Below are positions 1 to 9,730 of a DNA stretch of 64,000 bases, piece by piece. The DNA comes from Spartinivicinus marinus (GTDB taxonomy: Bacteria; Pseudomonadota; Gammaproteobacteria; Pseudomonadales; Zooshikellaceae): contig NZ_JAPJZK010000001.1 in the NCBI RefSeq assembly GCF_026309355.1, positions 1,240,001 to 1,304,000 of the forward strand, in the 5' to 3' direction. The notes under the pieces were generated by a model. It searched no databases. It saw only the letters and a program-made list of their open reading frames with translations, and was not told the DNA's origin. A program made the position numbers and the translations under genes. The first letter of the stretch is position 1; each line of letters opens with the position of its first letter.

Positions 1-1052
1 TGCGCCAAAATTAACATCGCAACAAGCAAAAATAGTCCATGCACTCCCCATAACCCTGCCGGGGGAATTTTCCCATCTTCCACGGCACCTTTAGCACCAA
101 TTAATAACGCCAAATACACTAAATAAGTCAAAATAGCAGGCAATAATTTTAAATACCGTCCTTGTCGTGGATTCACTTTACTTAATGGCACTGCCAGTAA
201 TACGACAATAAATACCAGTATTGGTAATGACAGTCGCCACTGTAACTCAGCAATATGACTCAGTTCACTAGAACCTATAAGATCCGTGGTGGCAATGGCT
301 TTAACCTTGTCTGCTTCTTTACTGGCTTTACTTTCCGGCATTTTTATACCGTAAGTATCGTATTCAGTAATACGAAAATCTGCCTGACCTGGAGTGCCGT
401 CATAACGATAGCCTTTATTTAGAATCAAATAGCGGGCTCCCGTTTGTGGCTCAACATGCTGTACACCACCATCAGCCAAGAGTAGCGTGATTCCCCGCTT
501 GCCAATGGCTTCATTTTTCTGAGAGATAAATACATCTCCCATCTGTAGTCTGTCTTCCGACAAACGCTCGGTGTAAGTGACCCGGCCAGCATTCTCTTGC
601 TCTTGGAAACGGCCAGGGGCCAGGGTTTCAAACTCAGTCAAAGCATCTTGCTTAGCAAAAATCTCTTCAACATTTTTTGCTCCCCATGGTGTAATAAGCA
701 GCCCTAATAAAGCAACAATACAGGCAACCACGGTCGCTGGAGCCAGTGTCTGCATTAAAATATTTTTTTGGCTAACCCCACAAGCAGTCAGCACAGTCAT
801 TTCACTCTCGATATAAAGCCTGCCATAGGCGAGTAAAATACCAATAAACAACCCTAAGGGAATAATCAGTTCCAAAAACTCAGGTAGCCGATAGCCCATA
901 ATGACAAATAAAAAATCAGCACTCAGTTGCCCTGAAGCAGCTTGTGCTAAGTATTTGTTAAAGCGGCCACTCATAATAATAAGTAACAGTACACCGCTAA
1001 CAGCCAGCATGGCTGTAAACACTTCTCTTGCTAAGTAGCGGAAGATAATCAA
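1..1052 (-). CDS. lptF: LPS export permease LptF, C-terminus cut by window edge
   Basis: Inner-membrane subunit of the LptB2FG ABC transporter that extracts lipopolysaccharide for LptC/A/D. Translation from TTG at 1052 begins MIIFRYLAREVF, the typical LptF N-terminus. It continues with hydrophobic segments near both ends and a soluble periplasmic part in the middle, containing IGKRGITLLLADGG and YDGTPGQADFRITEYD. TTG is chosen because an AGGAG-like site lies just upstream and no ATG/GTG fits. About 350 codons are present; the family is about 360-370 residues, so only the last few residues are missing beyond position 1. It is divergent from pepA, the usual gammaproteobacterial arrangement, where lptG normally follows. 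Identification rests on family resemblance and synteny. Confidence 0.9.
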   Translation of the reverse strand, partial: MIIFRYLAREVFTAMLAVSGVLLLIIMSGRFNKYLAQAASGQLSADFLFVIMGYRLPEFLELIIPLGLFIGILLAYGRLYIESEMTVLTACGVSQKNILMQTLAPATVVACIVALLGLLITPWGAKNVEEIFAKQDALTEFETLAPGRFQEQENAGRVTYTERLSEDRLQMGDVFISQKNEAIGKRGITLLLADGGVQHVEPQTGARYLILNKGYRYDGTPGQADFRITEYDTYGIKMPESKASKEADKVKAIATTDLIGSSELSHIAELQWRLSLPILVFIVVLLAVPLSKVNPRQGRYLKLLPAILTYLVYLALLIGAKGAVEDGKIPPAGLWGVHGLFLLVAMLILA

Positions 1053-1381
1053 CTGGCTCTCCTAACTAACTCTCCAAGTACCACCCAATACTATGACAGT
1101 GCTTTCTTTACAACTGCATAACCTTTACAACCACAAGACCTTTACAACTGGGCGACGAAAACTTTCATTCCTCTGCCAAGGTCACCCTGCATATAAGCAA
1201 TCAAGAGCAGACTCTGTTACACTCAAACACTTAATTTAATAGGGTTTGTCAAACAATTAGCTCTCAGCACTGCCAATCAAGCTGATATTAATTGGGTAAA
1301 ATACCCAGCCACTTTTCAGTAGCTATGGGCAAAGGCTGCTAATTATCCAACAAAGTGATAAATTTGTCTTGTGGGGTTTTC
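1053..1381. promoter_or_regulatory. lptF-pepA divergent intergenic region
   Basis: 329 bases without a gene between two divergent starts, so promoters for lptF and pepA must lie here. I see a TAAAAT hexamer at 1297-1302 inside a small GGGTAAAATACCC palindrome, but no convincing -35 at the right spacing. No repeat family member is recognised here. Confidence 0.4.
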
Positions 1382-2878
1382 ATGGAATTTCTAATCAAAA
1401 ACACACAACCTGCCACTATAAGTACTGACTGCCTAGTGATGCCGGTGTTCGAAAATTCAAAATTAAGCGATACAGGAAAAGCCCTCGACGAAGTAACCAA
1501 GGGGCAACTACACAACATTATTAAACAAGGCGACATTGCAGGAAAACCGGGTGATACTCTAGTTCTACCACAACTTGGTGAAGTCAAAGCTAAACGTATT
1601 TTACTCTTTGGCGCGGGAGAGCAGAATAAAAAATTATCCACTGAAGATTTAATTAAAACACTATCTGCTGTTTTTGCAGTGTTGAATCAGCTCAACTTAA
1701 AACAAGCCGCCCTTGCCTTGGCTGATATTCATTTAGCGGATCGTGAAAAAGCCTGGGTAGTTCGCACTGCAGCTCAGTTGGCTATTACCAGTCAGTATGA
1801 GTTTAGCCAACTCAAATCAACCAAACCCAAAACGACCAAAAGCAAATTTAAAAAACTGGTTTTTCTCGCCCCCACTTCTACCCACAAAGCACTTGAACAA
1901 GCAGCCCAAGAAGCAGCTGCCATTGCTAAAGGCATTAATGTAGCGCGTGATCTTGGTAACTTACCTGGCAATATTTGCACGCCTAGCTACCTGGCGAAAC
2001 AAGCCAGGCAACTGGATAAGGATGAAACCAAGCTAAAAGCCACAATCCTTAGTGAAAAAGAAATGGAAGAGCTGGGTATGGGCTCCTTCTTATCGGTTGG
2101 CAAGGGCAGTAAGGAGCCTGCCAAGTTAATTGTCATGGAATATAACGGCGGCAATAAAGGCGACAAACCCCATGTGTTAGTTGGTAAAGGCATTACCTTC
2201 GATAGTGGCGGTATTAGCCTGAAACCTGGTCAGGGTATGGACGAAATGAAGTTCGACATGTGTGGTGCAGCCAGTGTGTTTGGTGCAATCAATAGTGTTA
2301 TTGAGCTTAAGTTACCCATTAATGTTGTGGCTATCGTTGCTGCAGCAGAAAACCTGCCCAGTGGAAATGCATCCAAGCCTGGTGACGTGGTTACTTCTAT
2401 GTCAGGTCAAACTATCGAAATTCTTAATACCGATGCGGAAGGACGACTGGTATTGTGTGATGCATTAACCTACGCCGAAAAGTTTGAGCCCGAGTCAGTT
2501 ATTGATGTTGCTACGCTAACGGGTGCCTGTGTTGTTGCCTTAGGTAGCCAAGCATCAGCTATGTACAGCAATAATGAAAAGCTGGCCAAAGCCTTACAAC
2601 AAGCTAGCGATGACAGTTATGACCGAATCTGGCGTATGCCACTTTGGGAGGCATACCAAAAGCAGCTAGATACAAACTTTGCTGATATGGCAAATATCGG
2701 TGGTCCAGAAGCTGGGTCAGTAACCGCAGCTTGCTTTTTAGCTCGTTTTACTAAGAAATACCACTGGGCTCACTTAGATATTGCTGGCACTGCCTGGCTA
2801 AGAGGTGACAAAAAAGGCGCCACAGGCCGGCCCGTCAGCCTGCTTGTACAGTACTTAATCAACCGAACTAAGAACTAA
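1382..2878 (+). CDS. pepA: Leucyl (cytosol) aminopeptidase PepA
   Basis: Family M17 leucyl aminopeptidase, a two-metal hexameric cytosolic exopeptidase; in E. coli PepA also binds DNA in Xer recombination and carAB control. The protein is 498 residues (E. coli 503). The family signature NTDAEGRL is at residues 349-356, preceded by VGKGITFDSGGISLKP with the metal and active-site residues. An in-frame GTG at 1355 would add nine residues. The ATG at 1382 is preferred because it gives the family start MEFLIKNTQP and follows a GGGG-type ribosome site. It heads the pepA-holC-hyp-valS block and is divergent from lptF. Confidence 0.95.
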   Translation: MEFLIKNTQPATISTDCLVMPVFENSKLSDTGKALDEVTKGQLHNIIKQGDIAGKPGDTLVLPQLGEVKAKRILLFGAGEQNKKLSTEDLIKTLSAVFAVLNQLNLKQAALALADIHLADREKAWVVRTAAQLAITSQYEFSQLKSTKPKTTKSKFKKLVFLAPTSTHKALEQAAQEAAAIAKGINVARDLGNLPGNICTPSYLAKQARQLDKDETKLKATILSEKEMEELGMGSFLSVGKGSKEPAKLIVMEYNGGNKGDKPHVLVGKGITFDSGGISLKPGQGMDEMKFDMCGAASVFGAINSVIELKLPINVVAIVAAAENLPSGNASKPGDVVTSMSGQTIEILNTDAEGRLVLCDALTYAEKFEPESVIDVATLTGACVVALGSQASAMYSNNEKLAKALQQASDDSYDRIWRMPLWEAYQKQLDTNFADMANIGGPEAGSVTAACFLARFTKKYHWAHLDIAGTAWLRGDKKGATGRPVSLLVQYLINRTKN

Positions 2879-2893
2879 AACGTAGTGAAGTGA

Positions 2894-2920
2894 AGTTGGC
2901 TGACGTTCTGTTGGCCAACT
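2894..2920 (+). other. Small hairpin between pepA and holC
   Basis: Inverted repeat AGTTGGC (2894-2900) / GCCAACT (2914-2920) just after the pepA stop. There is no T-run, so it is more likely an mRNA-processing or attenuating hairpin than a full terminator. Confidence 0.3.
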
Positions 2921-2957
2921 ATTTGTTACCCGTCACCTACCACAATGCAAACCTAGC

Positions 2958-3389
2958 ATGACACGTATTGATTTCTATATATTACCTGATCAACAACCAG
3001 CTGCTCGCTTACAGTTTTGTTGCCGTTTAGCCGAAAAAGCCATCAAACATGCTAAGTCAGTCTATATTCATACTAATGGGCATGAAGAAGCAGCAATGCT
3101 TGATGAACTGCTATGGTCCTTTCGCGAAGATAGTTTCATTCCACACCAGTTGGACACCAAGCACGATGATGCATCTTGCCCAGTAAAAATTGGTTGGCAA
3201 TTGCCGCCACAATCATCAACCAGCTTGCTAATTAACTTGACTGATACAGTACCTTCATTTGTTGATCAATTTGAGCGAGTTGCAGAAATTGTTGCAGGAG
3301 ATGGCGTAAGTCGCAAAACGGCACGTCAGAACTTCAAAAGCTATCGAGACAAGGGGTATCCTTTACACAGTCATAACATACAAAGTTAG
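2958..3389 (+). CDS. holC: DNA polymerase III chi subunit HolC
   Basis: Chi subunit of the polymerase III clamp loader, which links the tau/psi complex to single-strand binding protein. It is 143 residues, the normal length for the family. The start TRIDFYILPD and the motifs CRLAEKAIKHAKSVYIHTN, LLWSFREDSFIPHQL and LLINLTDTVPSF follow the HolC pattern. It lies 79 bases after pepA and before valS, as in Pseudomonas and E. coli (pepA-holC-valS). The ATG at 2958 is the only sensible start. Confidence 0.93.
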   Translation: MTRIDFYILPDQQPAARLQFCCRLAEKAIKHAKSVYIHTNGHEEAAMLDELLWSFREDSFIPHQLDTKHDDASCPVKIGWQLPPQSSTSLLINLTDTVPSFVDQFERVAEIVAGDGVSRKTARQNFKSYRDKGYPLHSHNIQS

Positions 3390-3436
3390 CATTTGTTAGA
3401 TTGCTGGTATTTATTAGATCGTAGTATTACTGCTGT

Positions 3437-4126
3437 ATGGCCAAGCTTTACTTTACCAAACCAAACTCTAAACAGCCCAATGGCACAGGTAAGCCAGATC
3501 AACGGCTATTAACTGAGTCAGAACGCTCCAAAGAGAAACAAGGGTACTCACCTGCCTCCAATGCTTTAGAGCGTACCGACATACCCACCCTAAATGAAAT
3601 AGCAGACGCAGCCTTGAATAAAGACCAACAACTCAGTGGAGTAACCCAGCAAGCTAAACCCACCACCGATATACCAACCCTCACAACACCAGCTTTAAAT
3701 TCCTTTCAGCAAAGCCAGACTAAGAGCTATCAAACTAAACAGCCTGCACCCAAACCACCTGCTAAAACCAAACCACCCGTTAAAAACAATATCAGTGGAA
3801 ATAACCCATTTATTCCTGATAGCGTTAAAACAACTCAGACACAAAACAAGCTAACAAGTAGCCCCCTCAAAAAAGAAGCCCAGCAAGCTTTATCACCAGC
3901 AGCTTCTCAAAAGCCGCTTCAGTACAAACAACCAGCCAGCAGCTCAAGAAGAATAAAAAGCCTGGATGACGGCGTGCGCAACAAATTACGGCAAGAGCTG
4001 GAAATGCAAAGCGAAATTGTGCTACAAGAAATCATTGATGAGTTTATACCCCAAATTGAAGCCGAATTTCATAAGCGTATGCGCTCAGAAATAAACGACA
4101 TTATTGATCAAATTATCAATCCCTGA
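3437..4126 (+). CDS. Hypothetical protein of the holC-valS interval
   Basis: 229 residues, cytoplasmic by composition, with no signal peptide or membrane segment. Residues 1-70 are polar. About 70-175 form a low-complexity linker rich in Pro, Lys, Gln, Thr and Ser. The last 55 residues look folded and helical and are rich in Glu, Ile and Arg (LRQELEMQSEIVLQEII, EAEFHKRMRSEINDIIDQI). A gene of unknown function sits in this same place in Pseudomonas, so it is probably the positional homologue. The acidic helical tail after a disordered linker suggests a protein-interaction tail, but I do not assign a function. It probably belongs to the pepA-holC transcript; a hairpin and possible new promoter lie downstream before valS. 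Confidence 0.75.
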   Translation: MAKLYFTKPNSKQPNGTGKPDQRLLTESERSKEKQGYSPASNALERTDIPTLNEIADAALNKDQQLSGVTQQAKPTTDIPTLTTPALNSFQQSQTKSYQTKQPAPKPPAKTKPPVKNNISGNNPFIPDSVKTTQTQNKLTSSPLKKEAQQALSPAASQKPLQYKQPASSSRRIKSLDDGVRNKLRQELEMQSEIVLQEIIDEFIPQIEAEFHKRMRSEINDIIDQIINP

Positions 4127-4183
4127 TTAACTCCCAACCAGTATTTACAGCTAAAGCAAAAGTTATTGCTTAATTAGTTGTTT

Positions 4184-4212
4184 CCTTTCAGTTCCCCCTC
4201 TTAACTGAAAGG
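4184..4212 (+). terminator. Hairpin between the hypothetical gene and valS
   Basis: Perfect 10-bp stem CCTTTCAGTT (4184-4193) / AACTGAAAGG (4203-4212) with a 9-base pyrimidine loop. There is no U-run after it, so it may be an attenuator or a Rho-associated 3' end rather than a classic intrinsic terminator. Confidence 0.4.
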
Positions 4213-4230
4213 TTATACCTTATGTATAAT
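4201..4230 (+). promoter_or_regulatory. Candidate sigma-70 promoter of valS
   Basis: TTAACT (4201-4206), 18-base spacer, TATAAT (4225-4230): a perfect -10 with a partial -35, about 52 bases before the valS ATG. The -35 overlaps the right arm of the hairpin above. Confidence 0.45.
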
Positions 4231-4282
4231 TCTTAGCTGTTGAAGATTACCCATTTATAAGGCAACCGGTAATAGTATCACC

Positions 4283-7066
4283 ATGGAAAAAACGTTTAAG
4301 CCACATGAATTAGAGCGCCAATGGTATAAAACCTGGGAAGAGAAAAACTACTTCGTTCCTCAGGGTGATGGAAAGCCATACTCTATAATGATTCCTCCTC
4401 CCAATGTGACAGGTAGTTTGCACATGGGGCACGCGTTTCAAGACACTATTATGGATGTCTTAACTCGCTACCACCGAATGAAAGGTCAAAAAACCCTATG
4501 GCAGGTGGGTACTGATCATGCCGGTATTGCCACACAAATGGTGGTGGAACGTCAATTATTAGCACAAGGTGTTAGCCGTTTAGATCTTGGTCGCGAAAAG
4601 TTTCTTGAGAAAATCTGGGAATGGAAAGCTGAATCTGGCGGCACAATCACCAAACAGTTGCGCCGGATGGGGGCTTCTGTCGACTGGTCCCGCGAACGCT
4701 TCACCATGGATGATGGATTATCCAATGCAGTAAAAGAAGTCTTTGTTCGTTTGTATGAAGAAGACCTGATTTATCGAGGTAAACGCCTGGTTAACTGGGA
4801 CCCTAAACTACATACAGCAATATCCGACTTAGAAGTTATTTCTGAAGAAGAAAACGGCTACTTATGGCATTTCCGCTACCCACTTGCTGATGGCGCAAAA
4901 ACAGCTGAAGGCAAAAACTATATTGTCGTCGCTACCACACGTCCTGAAACCATGTTGGGTGATACAGCAGTTGCCGTCCACCCAGAAGATGAGCGCTACC
5001 AGGCACTGGTAGGTCAGTTTATTGAATTACCTTTAACCGGACGCCGTATCCCTATTATTGCAGATGATTATGTCGATCAAGAGTTCGGCACTGGCTGTGT
5101 AAAAATCACCCCGGCTCACGACTTTAATGACTATGAGATTGGCCAACGTCATCAGCTACCAATGATTAATATCCTAACCATTGATGCCAACCTCAATAAT
5201 GAAGTACCCGAAAAATACCGCGGCATGGAACGCTTTGCTGCCCGCAAACAAATCGTTAAAGACTTTGAAGCAGCCGGCTTATTGGAAAAAATTGAAGACC
5301 ACAAACTCAAAGTACCCCGTGGTGACAGAAGCGGTGTTGTTATTGAGCCCTACCTGACTGATCAATGGTATGTCAAAGTGGGTCCACTGGCAGAGCCTGC
5401 CATCAAAGCAGTTGAAGATGGGGATATTGAATTTGTACCTAAGCAGTGGGAGAACACCTACTTTGCCTGGATGCGCGACTTACAAGACTGGTGTATTAGC
5501 CGTCAGTTGTGGTGGGGACACCGTATTCCAGCCTGGTATGATGAAAATGGCAACGTCTATGTAGGCCGTGATGAAGCTGAAGTTAGAGCAAAGCATCAAA
5601 TTAGCCCAACGACTAAGCTTCGCCAGGATGAAGATGTTTTAGACACCTGGTTCTCTTCTGCATTGTGGACTTTCTCTACTTTAGGCTGGCCAGAAGAAAC
5701 ACCCGAGCTAAAAGAGTTCCACCCTACGGATGTATTGGTAACCGGCTTTGATATCATTTTCTTCTGGGTTGCTCGGATGATTATGATGACCTTAAAGTTC
5801 CGTGGCGAAACCCCCTTCAAGAAAGTGTATGTACATGGGTTGGTTCGCGATCAGGACGGTCAAAAAATGTCAAAATCGAAAGGCAATGTACTCGACCCTC
5901 TCGATTTGATTGACGGCATTAGCTTTGATGACTTATTAAACAAGCGCACCAGCGGCTTAATGCAGCCTCATATGAAAAAATCCATTGAGGAATCTACTCG
6001 CAAACACTTCCCGGAAGGGATTGCACCTTATGGCACAGACGCCTTGCGCTTTACATTCTGTTCATTAGCCTCAACGGGTCGTGACATTAAATTCGACATG
6101 GGCCGAATGGAAGGTTATCGCAACTTCTGCAATAAAATCTGGAACGCAGCAAGGCTGGTATTAAGTAATACTGAAGGCGAAGACTGCGGACAGAATGGCG
6201 GTGAAGTGGAGTTAAGCCTGGCTGATCGCTGGATTATTTCTCGCTTACAGCAAGCTGAGCAAGAAGTTGCTGAATCGATTGAGTCCTTCCGTTTGGATCA
6301 TGCTTCCAATGCTATTCAGCAGTTTGTTTGGGATGAATTTTGTAGCTGGTACCTTGAGCTATCAAAAACCGTTATTTATGACAAAACGGCGAGTGAAGCT
6401 CAATTAAGAGGCACTCGCCGTACTATGGTTCGAGTATTAGAAGCCACTTTACGTCTGGTACACCCCTTCATGCCTTTTATCTCCGAAGAAATTTGGCAAC
6501 GCTTGGCATCACTAGCAGGCAAACAGGGCGATACCATCATGCTGCAACCTTACCCAGAAGCTGATGACAGCTTGCTGGATCAGGAAGCCATGGCTGATAT
6601 TGAGTGGGTAAAAGGCGTTTTGGTTGGCGTGAGAAATATCCGTGGCGAAATGGATATCAGCCCGAAAAAGCTGGTGCCAGTGTTACTGCAAAATGGCACC
6701 GCTGAAGATAAAGCGCGATTAGCAGCCAATCAAACCTACCTGCAAAAGCTGGCCAATATCGAGTCAATCACTTGGCTGGAAAGCACTGATGAAGCCCCTA
6801 CTTCAGCGACTCAGCTAGTAGGCGAAATGAAAGTGCTGGTACCAATGGCTGATCTGATTGATAAATCAGCTGAGCTTGCACGCTTAAGCAAGGAAATCGA
6901 CAAATTAGATAAAGAACTCAGCCGCTTACAAGGCAAGCTGAATAATCCTAATTTTGTTGATAAAGCACCTGCTCAAGTGGTCGATAAAGAAAAAGCCAAG
7001 TTAGCAGATACACAGGCTGCACAGCAAAAACTGTTAGAGCAAAAAGCCAGCATAGAAGCTTTATAA
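4283..7066 (+). CDS. valS: Valyl-tRNA synthetase
   Basis: Class I aminoacyl-tRNA synthetase that charges tRNA-Val with editing of Thr-AMP. It is 927 residues (E. coli 951). The HIGH motif is HMGH at residues 47-50 after PPPNVTGSL. The KMSKS motif is at 528-532. The CP1 editing domain includes [17 protein letters not shown] and the [19 protein letters not shown] block. The tRNA-binding anticodon domain follows, and the last 65 residues form the Val-specific coiled-coil arm ([20 protein letters not shown]). It ends the pepA-holC-valS block; a repeat and a hairpin follow. Confidence 0.97.
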   Translation: MEKTFKPHELERQWYKTWEEKNYFVPQGDGKPYSIMIPPPNVTGSLHMGHAFQDTIMDVLTRYHRMKGQKTLWQVGTDHAGIATQMVVERQLLAQGVSRLDLGREKFLEKIWEWKAESGGTITKQLRRMGASVDWSRERFTMDDGLSNAVKEVFVRLYEEDLIYRGKRLVNWDPKLHTAISDLEVISEEENGYLWHFRYPLADGAKTAEGKNYIVVATTRPETMLGDTAVAVHPEDERYQALVGQFIELPLTGRRIPIIADDYVDQEFGTGCVKITPAHDFNDYEIGQRHQLPMINILTIDANLNNEVPEKYRGMERFAARKQIVKDFEAAGLLEKIEDHKLKVPRGDRSGVVIEPYLTDQWYVKVGPLAEPAIKAVEDGDIEFVPKQWENTYFAWMRDLQDWCISRQLWWGHRIPAWYDENGNVYVGRDEAEVRAKHQISPTTKLRQDEDVLDTWFSSALWTFSTLGWPEETPELKEFHPTDVLVTGFDIIFFWVARMIMMTLKFRGETPFKKVYVHGLVRDQDGQKMSKSKGNVLDPLDLIDGISFDDLLNKRTSGLMQPHMKKSIEESTRKHFPEGIAPYGTDALRFTFCSLASTGRDIKFDMGRMEGYRNFCNKIWNAARLVLSNTEGEDCGQNGGEVELSLADRWIISRLQQAEQEVAESIESFRLDHASNAIQQFVWDEFCSWYLELSKTVIYDKTASEAQLRGTRRTMVRVLEATLRLVHPFMPFISEEIWQRLASLAGKQGDTIMLQPYPEADDSLLDQEAMADIEWVKGVLVGVRNIRGEMDISPKKLVPVLLQNGTAEDKARLAANQTYLQKLANIESITWLESTDEAPTSATQLVGEMKVLVPMADLIDKSAELARLSKEIDKLDKELSRLQGKLNNPNFVDKAPAQVVDKEKAKLADTQAAQQKLLEQKASIEAL

Positions 7067-7080
7067 ACTTCACTTATCAT

Positions 7081-7152
7081 CTAGTGGTGCATGCATGAAG
7101 TTAGTGGTGCACGCATGAAGTGGTTACCTTATTTTGTGCATGGACCACAAGG
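7081..7152. repeat. Family A palindromic repeat, copy A1
   Basis: Left arm present as a 20-bp tandem duplication (7081-7100 and 7101-7120, two mismatches, core TAGTGGTGCA/CGCATGAAG). It is followed by GGTTACCTTATTTTG and a right arm TGCATGGACCACAAG that is the inverted match of the left. The same core recurs at 8528-8689 and 22961-23007. It lies directly after valS. Confidence 0.6.
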
Positions 7153-7180
7153 GAGTGGGCTTTTTTTATAGCTCACTCTC
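7149..7180 (+). terminator. Probable terminator after valS
   Basis: Stem GGGAGTGGGC pairs with GCTCACTCTC over 10 bp with two G-U wobbles around an A/T loop. The downstream bases are T-rich but not a clean run. Its position after valS fits transcription termination. Confidence 0.4.
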
Positions 7181-7288
7181 TTTATCATCTACAACATCCT
7201 TTTTACTCCCCTTCCCCATCATTCCTGATCTACACTTTAACTCAATACATATCACAAAAGCTTTACTATTTGATAGGGGAGTTAGGTG

Positions 7289-8044
7289 ATGATACCACTT
7301 AAATTTCTAACTCAATTGCTGACTTTACCTTTAATAGCAGTTCTAATGAGTGTTACCACGCTTACTTGCGCCAATTCCTTCACAGTAGGTGTTGAAGATA
7401 TAGACTACTATCCTTTTTATAGATACAAAAACAAGGAATATTCCGGCGCAGCTTATGATATTCTCGAAGCATTTGCTAAAAAAAATAATTACACATTCAC
7501 TTATAAAGGTATGCCAATCACTCGCTTATTAAAAAGCTATTTAAATGGCGAAGTAGACTTTAAATTTCCTGACAATATCTATTGGGGACAACAAGATAAA
7601 AAAAACTATTCCGTTACCTATAGTCAGCCCGTACTCAAATTTATCGATGGAGGACTGGTTAAGCCAGAGAATAAAGGTAAAGGCATTGAGTGGCTCAAGC
7701 GGTTAGGCACACTTAGAGGTTTTACTGCCTGGGACTACCTTGATTTAATAAAAGCTAAAAAAATTTCCTTGCGTGGTGTCAGCTCTTTAGATTCACTTAT
7801 AAAACAAGTGGTTAGCGACCGATTGGATGCAGCCTACTTTAATGTTCATGTTGCTTCTTATTACTTAAAACACGAACTAAATAAAGAGGGGGTCGTTATA
7901 TTCGATGAATCATTACCCCACACAAAGAGCAACTATCATTTATCCAGCATCAAACACGCTAAAATAATCAATCAATTTAATCAGTTTTTACTAGAAGAAC
8001 AAACAAGCATAAAGAAAATCATAGAAAAATATGAACTTGACTAA
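7289..8044 (+). CDS. Periplasmic solute-binding (SBP_bac_3-like) protein
   Basis: About 251 residues with an N-terminal signal peptide (hydrophobic LLTLPLIAVLMSVTTLTCA, cleavage near CANS). It has the two-lobe layout of family 3 solute-binding proteins: FTVGVEDIDYYPFYRYKNKEYSGAAYDILEAFAKK, later DFKFPDN and the hinge/second lobe ISLRGVSSLDSLIKQVVSDRLDAAYFN. There is no permease or ATPase gene beside it, so it may serve a distant transporter or act as a sensor-type lone binding protein. The ligand is unknown; family members bind amino acids or related small molecules. A GTG sits directly before the ATG; AGGGGAG lies 7 bases before ATG 7289, which I prefer. Confidence 0.8.
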   Translation: MIPLKFLTQLLTLPLIAVLMSVTTLTCANSFTVGVEDIDYYPFYRYKNKEYSGAAYDILEAFAKKNNYTFTYKGMPITRLLKSYLNGEVDFKFPDNIYWGQQDKKNYSVTYSQPVLKFIDGGLVKPENKGKGIEWLKRLGTLRGFTAWDYLDLIKAKKISLRGVSSLDSLIKQVVSDRLDAAYFNVHVASYYLKHELNKEGVVIFDESLPHTKSNYHLSSIKHAKIINQFNQFLLEEQTSIKKIIEKYELD

Positions 8045-8130
8045 TATTATGAGCAATATAGCAAAAGCTACTGTAATATAACTGTATCCCCATATTCATA
8101 CAACCTAAAAGAACGCATCCGCTTCCAAAA

Positions 8131-8343
8131 ATGAAAAAATACTTCGAACTACTAACAGATCGTTTTCTATTAATGATTACCGCCATCATTATGATATTAC
8201 TGGCCTGGCTATTTTGGAGCAGCAGTGGCCAGTCAATATTTTTTGAAATTTTCATTTTAATTGCCATTACTTTACTAGTCGCTGAAAATGTACATCTACG
8301 ACTACGAATTAAAACCCTCAAACAAAACAACAATTCTAATTAA
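8131..8343 (+). CDS. Small hypothetical membrane protein
   Basis: 70 residues with two predicted membrane helices (FLLMITAIIMILLAWLFW and FFEIFILIAITLLVAENV) and a basic C-terminal tail (HLRLRIKTLKQ). No family is recognised. The ribosome-binding site is weak. The hydrophobic pattern and lack of a competing frame make it plausible but unproven. Confidence 0.45.
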   Translation: MKKYFELLTDRFLLMITAIIMILLAWLFWSSSGQSIFFEIFILIAITLLVAENVHLRLRIKTLKQNNNSN

Positions 8344-8721
8344 TTTTAAATAACTGCTAAAACCATTCCAACTTAGCCTTATTAAATTAAAGCAAACATT
8401 TCCATTGATCTATAACAAAAAAAACAAAGCAAACAAAAAGCATTATACTTTTGTCTATATTGATTATTCTTTTTTTTAGCTCTAGCCTGAACACTCCATC
8501 AGATATTATAAATTCTAACAATTCTGACTAGTGATCCATGCGTAAAGTTGGGTAACAGTCTTCAAAGCCATTTATTTTCTGGTAAGGCGCTTTTTTGCAG
8601 GCATAGTGGGTCTACGTCAAGAAAAAGTAACACAGCCAGAAAATAAATGGAGAAGAAGTTGTTACCTTATTTTGCACATGGCCCACTAGTACACCGCCCT
8701 CCTGAGAATAGGACACATAAT
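8344..8721. other. Intergenic stretch with family A repeat
   Basis: 378 bases without a gene. The first about 180 bases are very AT-rich with nothing recognisable. The second part is occupied by repeat A2, described separately. Confidence 0.6.
8528..8689. repeat. Family A repeat, long MITE-like copy A2
   Basis: About 162 bp imperfect palindrome bounded by CTAG on both sides. Outer arms CTAGTGATCCATGC / GCACATGGCCCACTAG; inner perfect 15-bp arms at 8568-8582 (CCATTTATTTTCTGG) and 8636-8650. The central part is not palindromic. The size and nested inverted repeats fit a non-coding miniature element. No transposase is present and target duplications are not clear. Confidence 0.65.
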
Positions 8722-9372
8722 ATGAAAAAGAATATATTTAAAACAGCTATTGCTTTAGCTTTGATAAGCACATTACCTCAATATGCGTCTGCAACTGATT
8801 ATGAGTGGGACCCAGATATTGAGCTATTAAATGAAGAAGAGCTTCAACCACTTAATCAAGATCAAGTGGAAACGTTAAATTCCATTATTTCTCGCAGTAT
8901 GCGAATATGCAAAAATCAACGAGTACCAGCAGGCTGGGTAATTACTGGAGAAACTTCAAGTACCAGCTGTTCTGGTAGTTTCCCCAACATGTGGATTATC
9001 AAACAACCAGGCAGTTCAGAAAGCGTATGCAAAGTTTCCAACATACCTAATGGTTATGTGATTAAAGCAGAAGCCTCAAGCACTTCTTGTCCCGGCCGTT
9101 TTCCTAATGTTTGGAAAATCAAAAAACCTGGAAGCGCTGAAGCCATCTGTAAAGTGTCTAAAATACCAAAGAATTATATTATTACCAGTGAATCCAGTAG
9201 CACCTCTTGCCCACACCGCTTCCCTAACTTATGGCGAATCAAAGTGCCAGCGAGAGTAGATACTATGTGTTCAGTTTCACCGCTACCTAACGGCTATGTA
9301 ATAACAGGAAGAGGCAGTAGCACTTCCTGCCCTGGACGTTTTCCAAATACAGCAAAAATCCGTAAATTGTAA
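8722..9372 (+). CDS. Secreted protein with four Cys-containing repeats
   Basis: 216 residues. A signal peptide (MKKNIFKTAIALALISTLP, cleavage near YASA) is followed by an acidic segment. Four tandem repeats of about 41 residues come next, each with the pattern C-x6-8-P-x-G/N-Y-V/I-I-x5-SSTSC-x3-FPN-x3-I. Each repeat has two cysteines, so disulfides in the periplasm or outside the cell are likely. No known domain is recognised. An upstream in-frame ATG at 8647 lies inside repeat A2 and would put 25 residues before the signal peptide, so 8722 is chosen. Function unknown. Confidence 0.75.
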   Translation: MKKNIFKTAIALALISTLPQYASATDYEWDPDIELLNEEELQPLNQDQVETLNSIISRSMRICKNQRVPAGWVITGETSSTSCSGSFPNMWIIKQPGSSESVCKVSNIPNGYVIKAEASSTSCPGRFPNVWKIKKPGSAEAICKVSKIPKNYIITSESSSTSCPHRFPNLWRIKVPARVDTMCSVSPLPNGYVITGRGSSTSCPGRFPNTAKIRKL

Positions 9373-9385
9373 ATATCACTCTAGA

Positions 9386-9485
9386 TATACTCTTCGCGAA
9401 TGATTTTTAAGTGACCAAGCCTCATGAACCTATTGAAATAGGTGATTGAGGTGACAATTTAAATATAGCCAAAGCGAATGCTATA
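9386..9485. repeat. Family B palindromic repeat, copy B1
   Basis: Begins TATACTCTTCGCGAATGATT, the same left end as the copy at 63911. It carries an internal CCTATTGAAATAGG hairpin and ends near GCGAATGCTATA, an inverted match to the left end. Confidence 0.55.
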
Positions 9486-9730
9486 CTTCATGATTTAACT
9501 GCATTCTTACTATCTTTGGTGAGATAGAATAAAAATAACAAAACCTACAAATGATCGTTCACTATCATATATTTCTACAACTGGCATCTTTTTATCATAA
9601 AAATTTAACATTCTATACCCTTCTATACTTCTATATTCTTAAGTTTATTCAACTTTAACCGTAGAAAAACTAAGCTTTCAAAATAAGCATTAATGCATAC
9701 TTAACCACATGAGAAGGAGGTATATTTTCT

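Noticed and set aside
7120-7302. 60-codon frame after valS
   Set aside because: Starts inside repeat A1, overlaps the hairpin and the next gene start, and lacks a ribosome site.
8647-8721. N-terminal extension of the Cys-repeat protein
   Set aside because: Would be translated from the right arm of repeat A2 and would bury the signal peptide; ATG 8722 is better.
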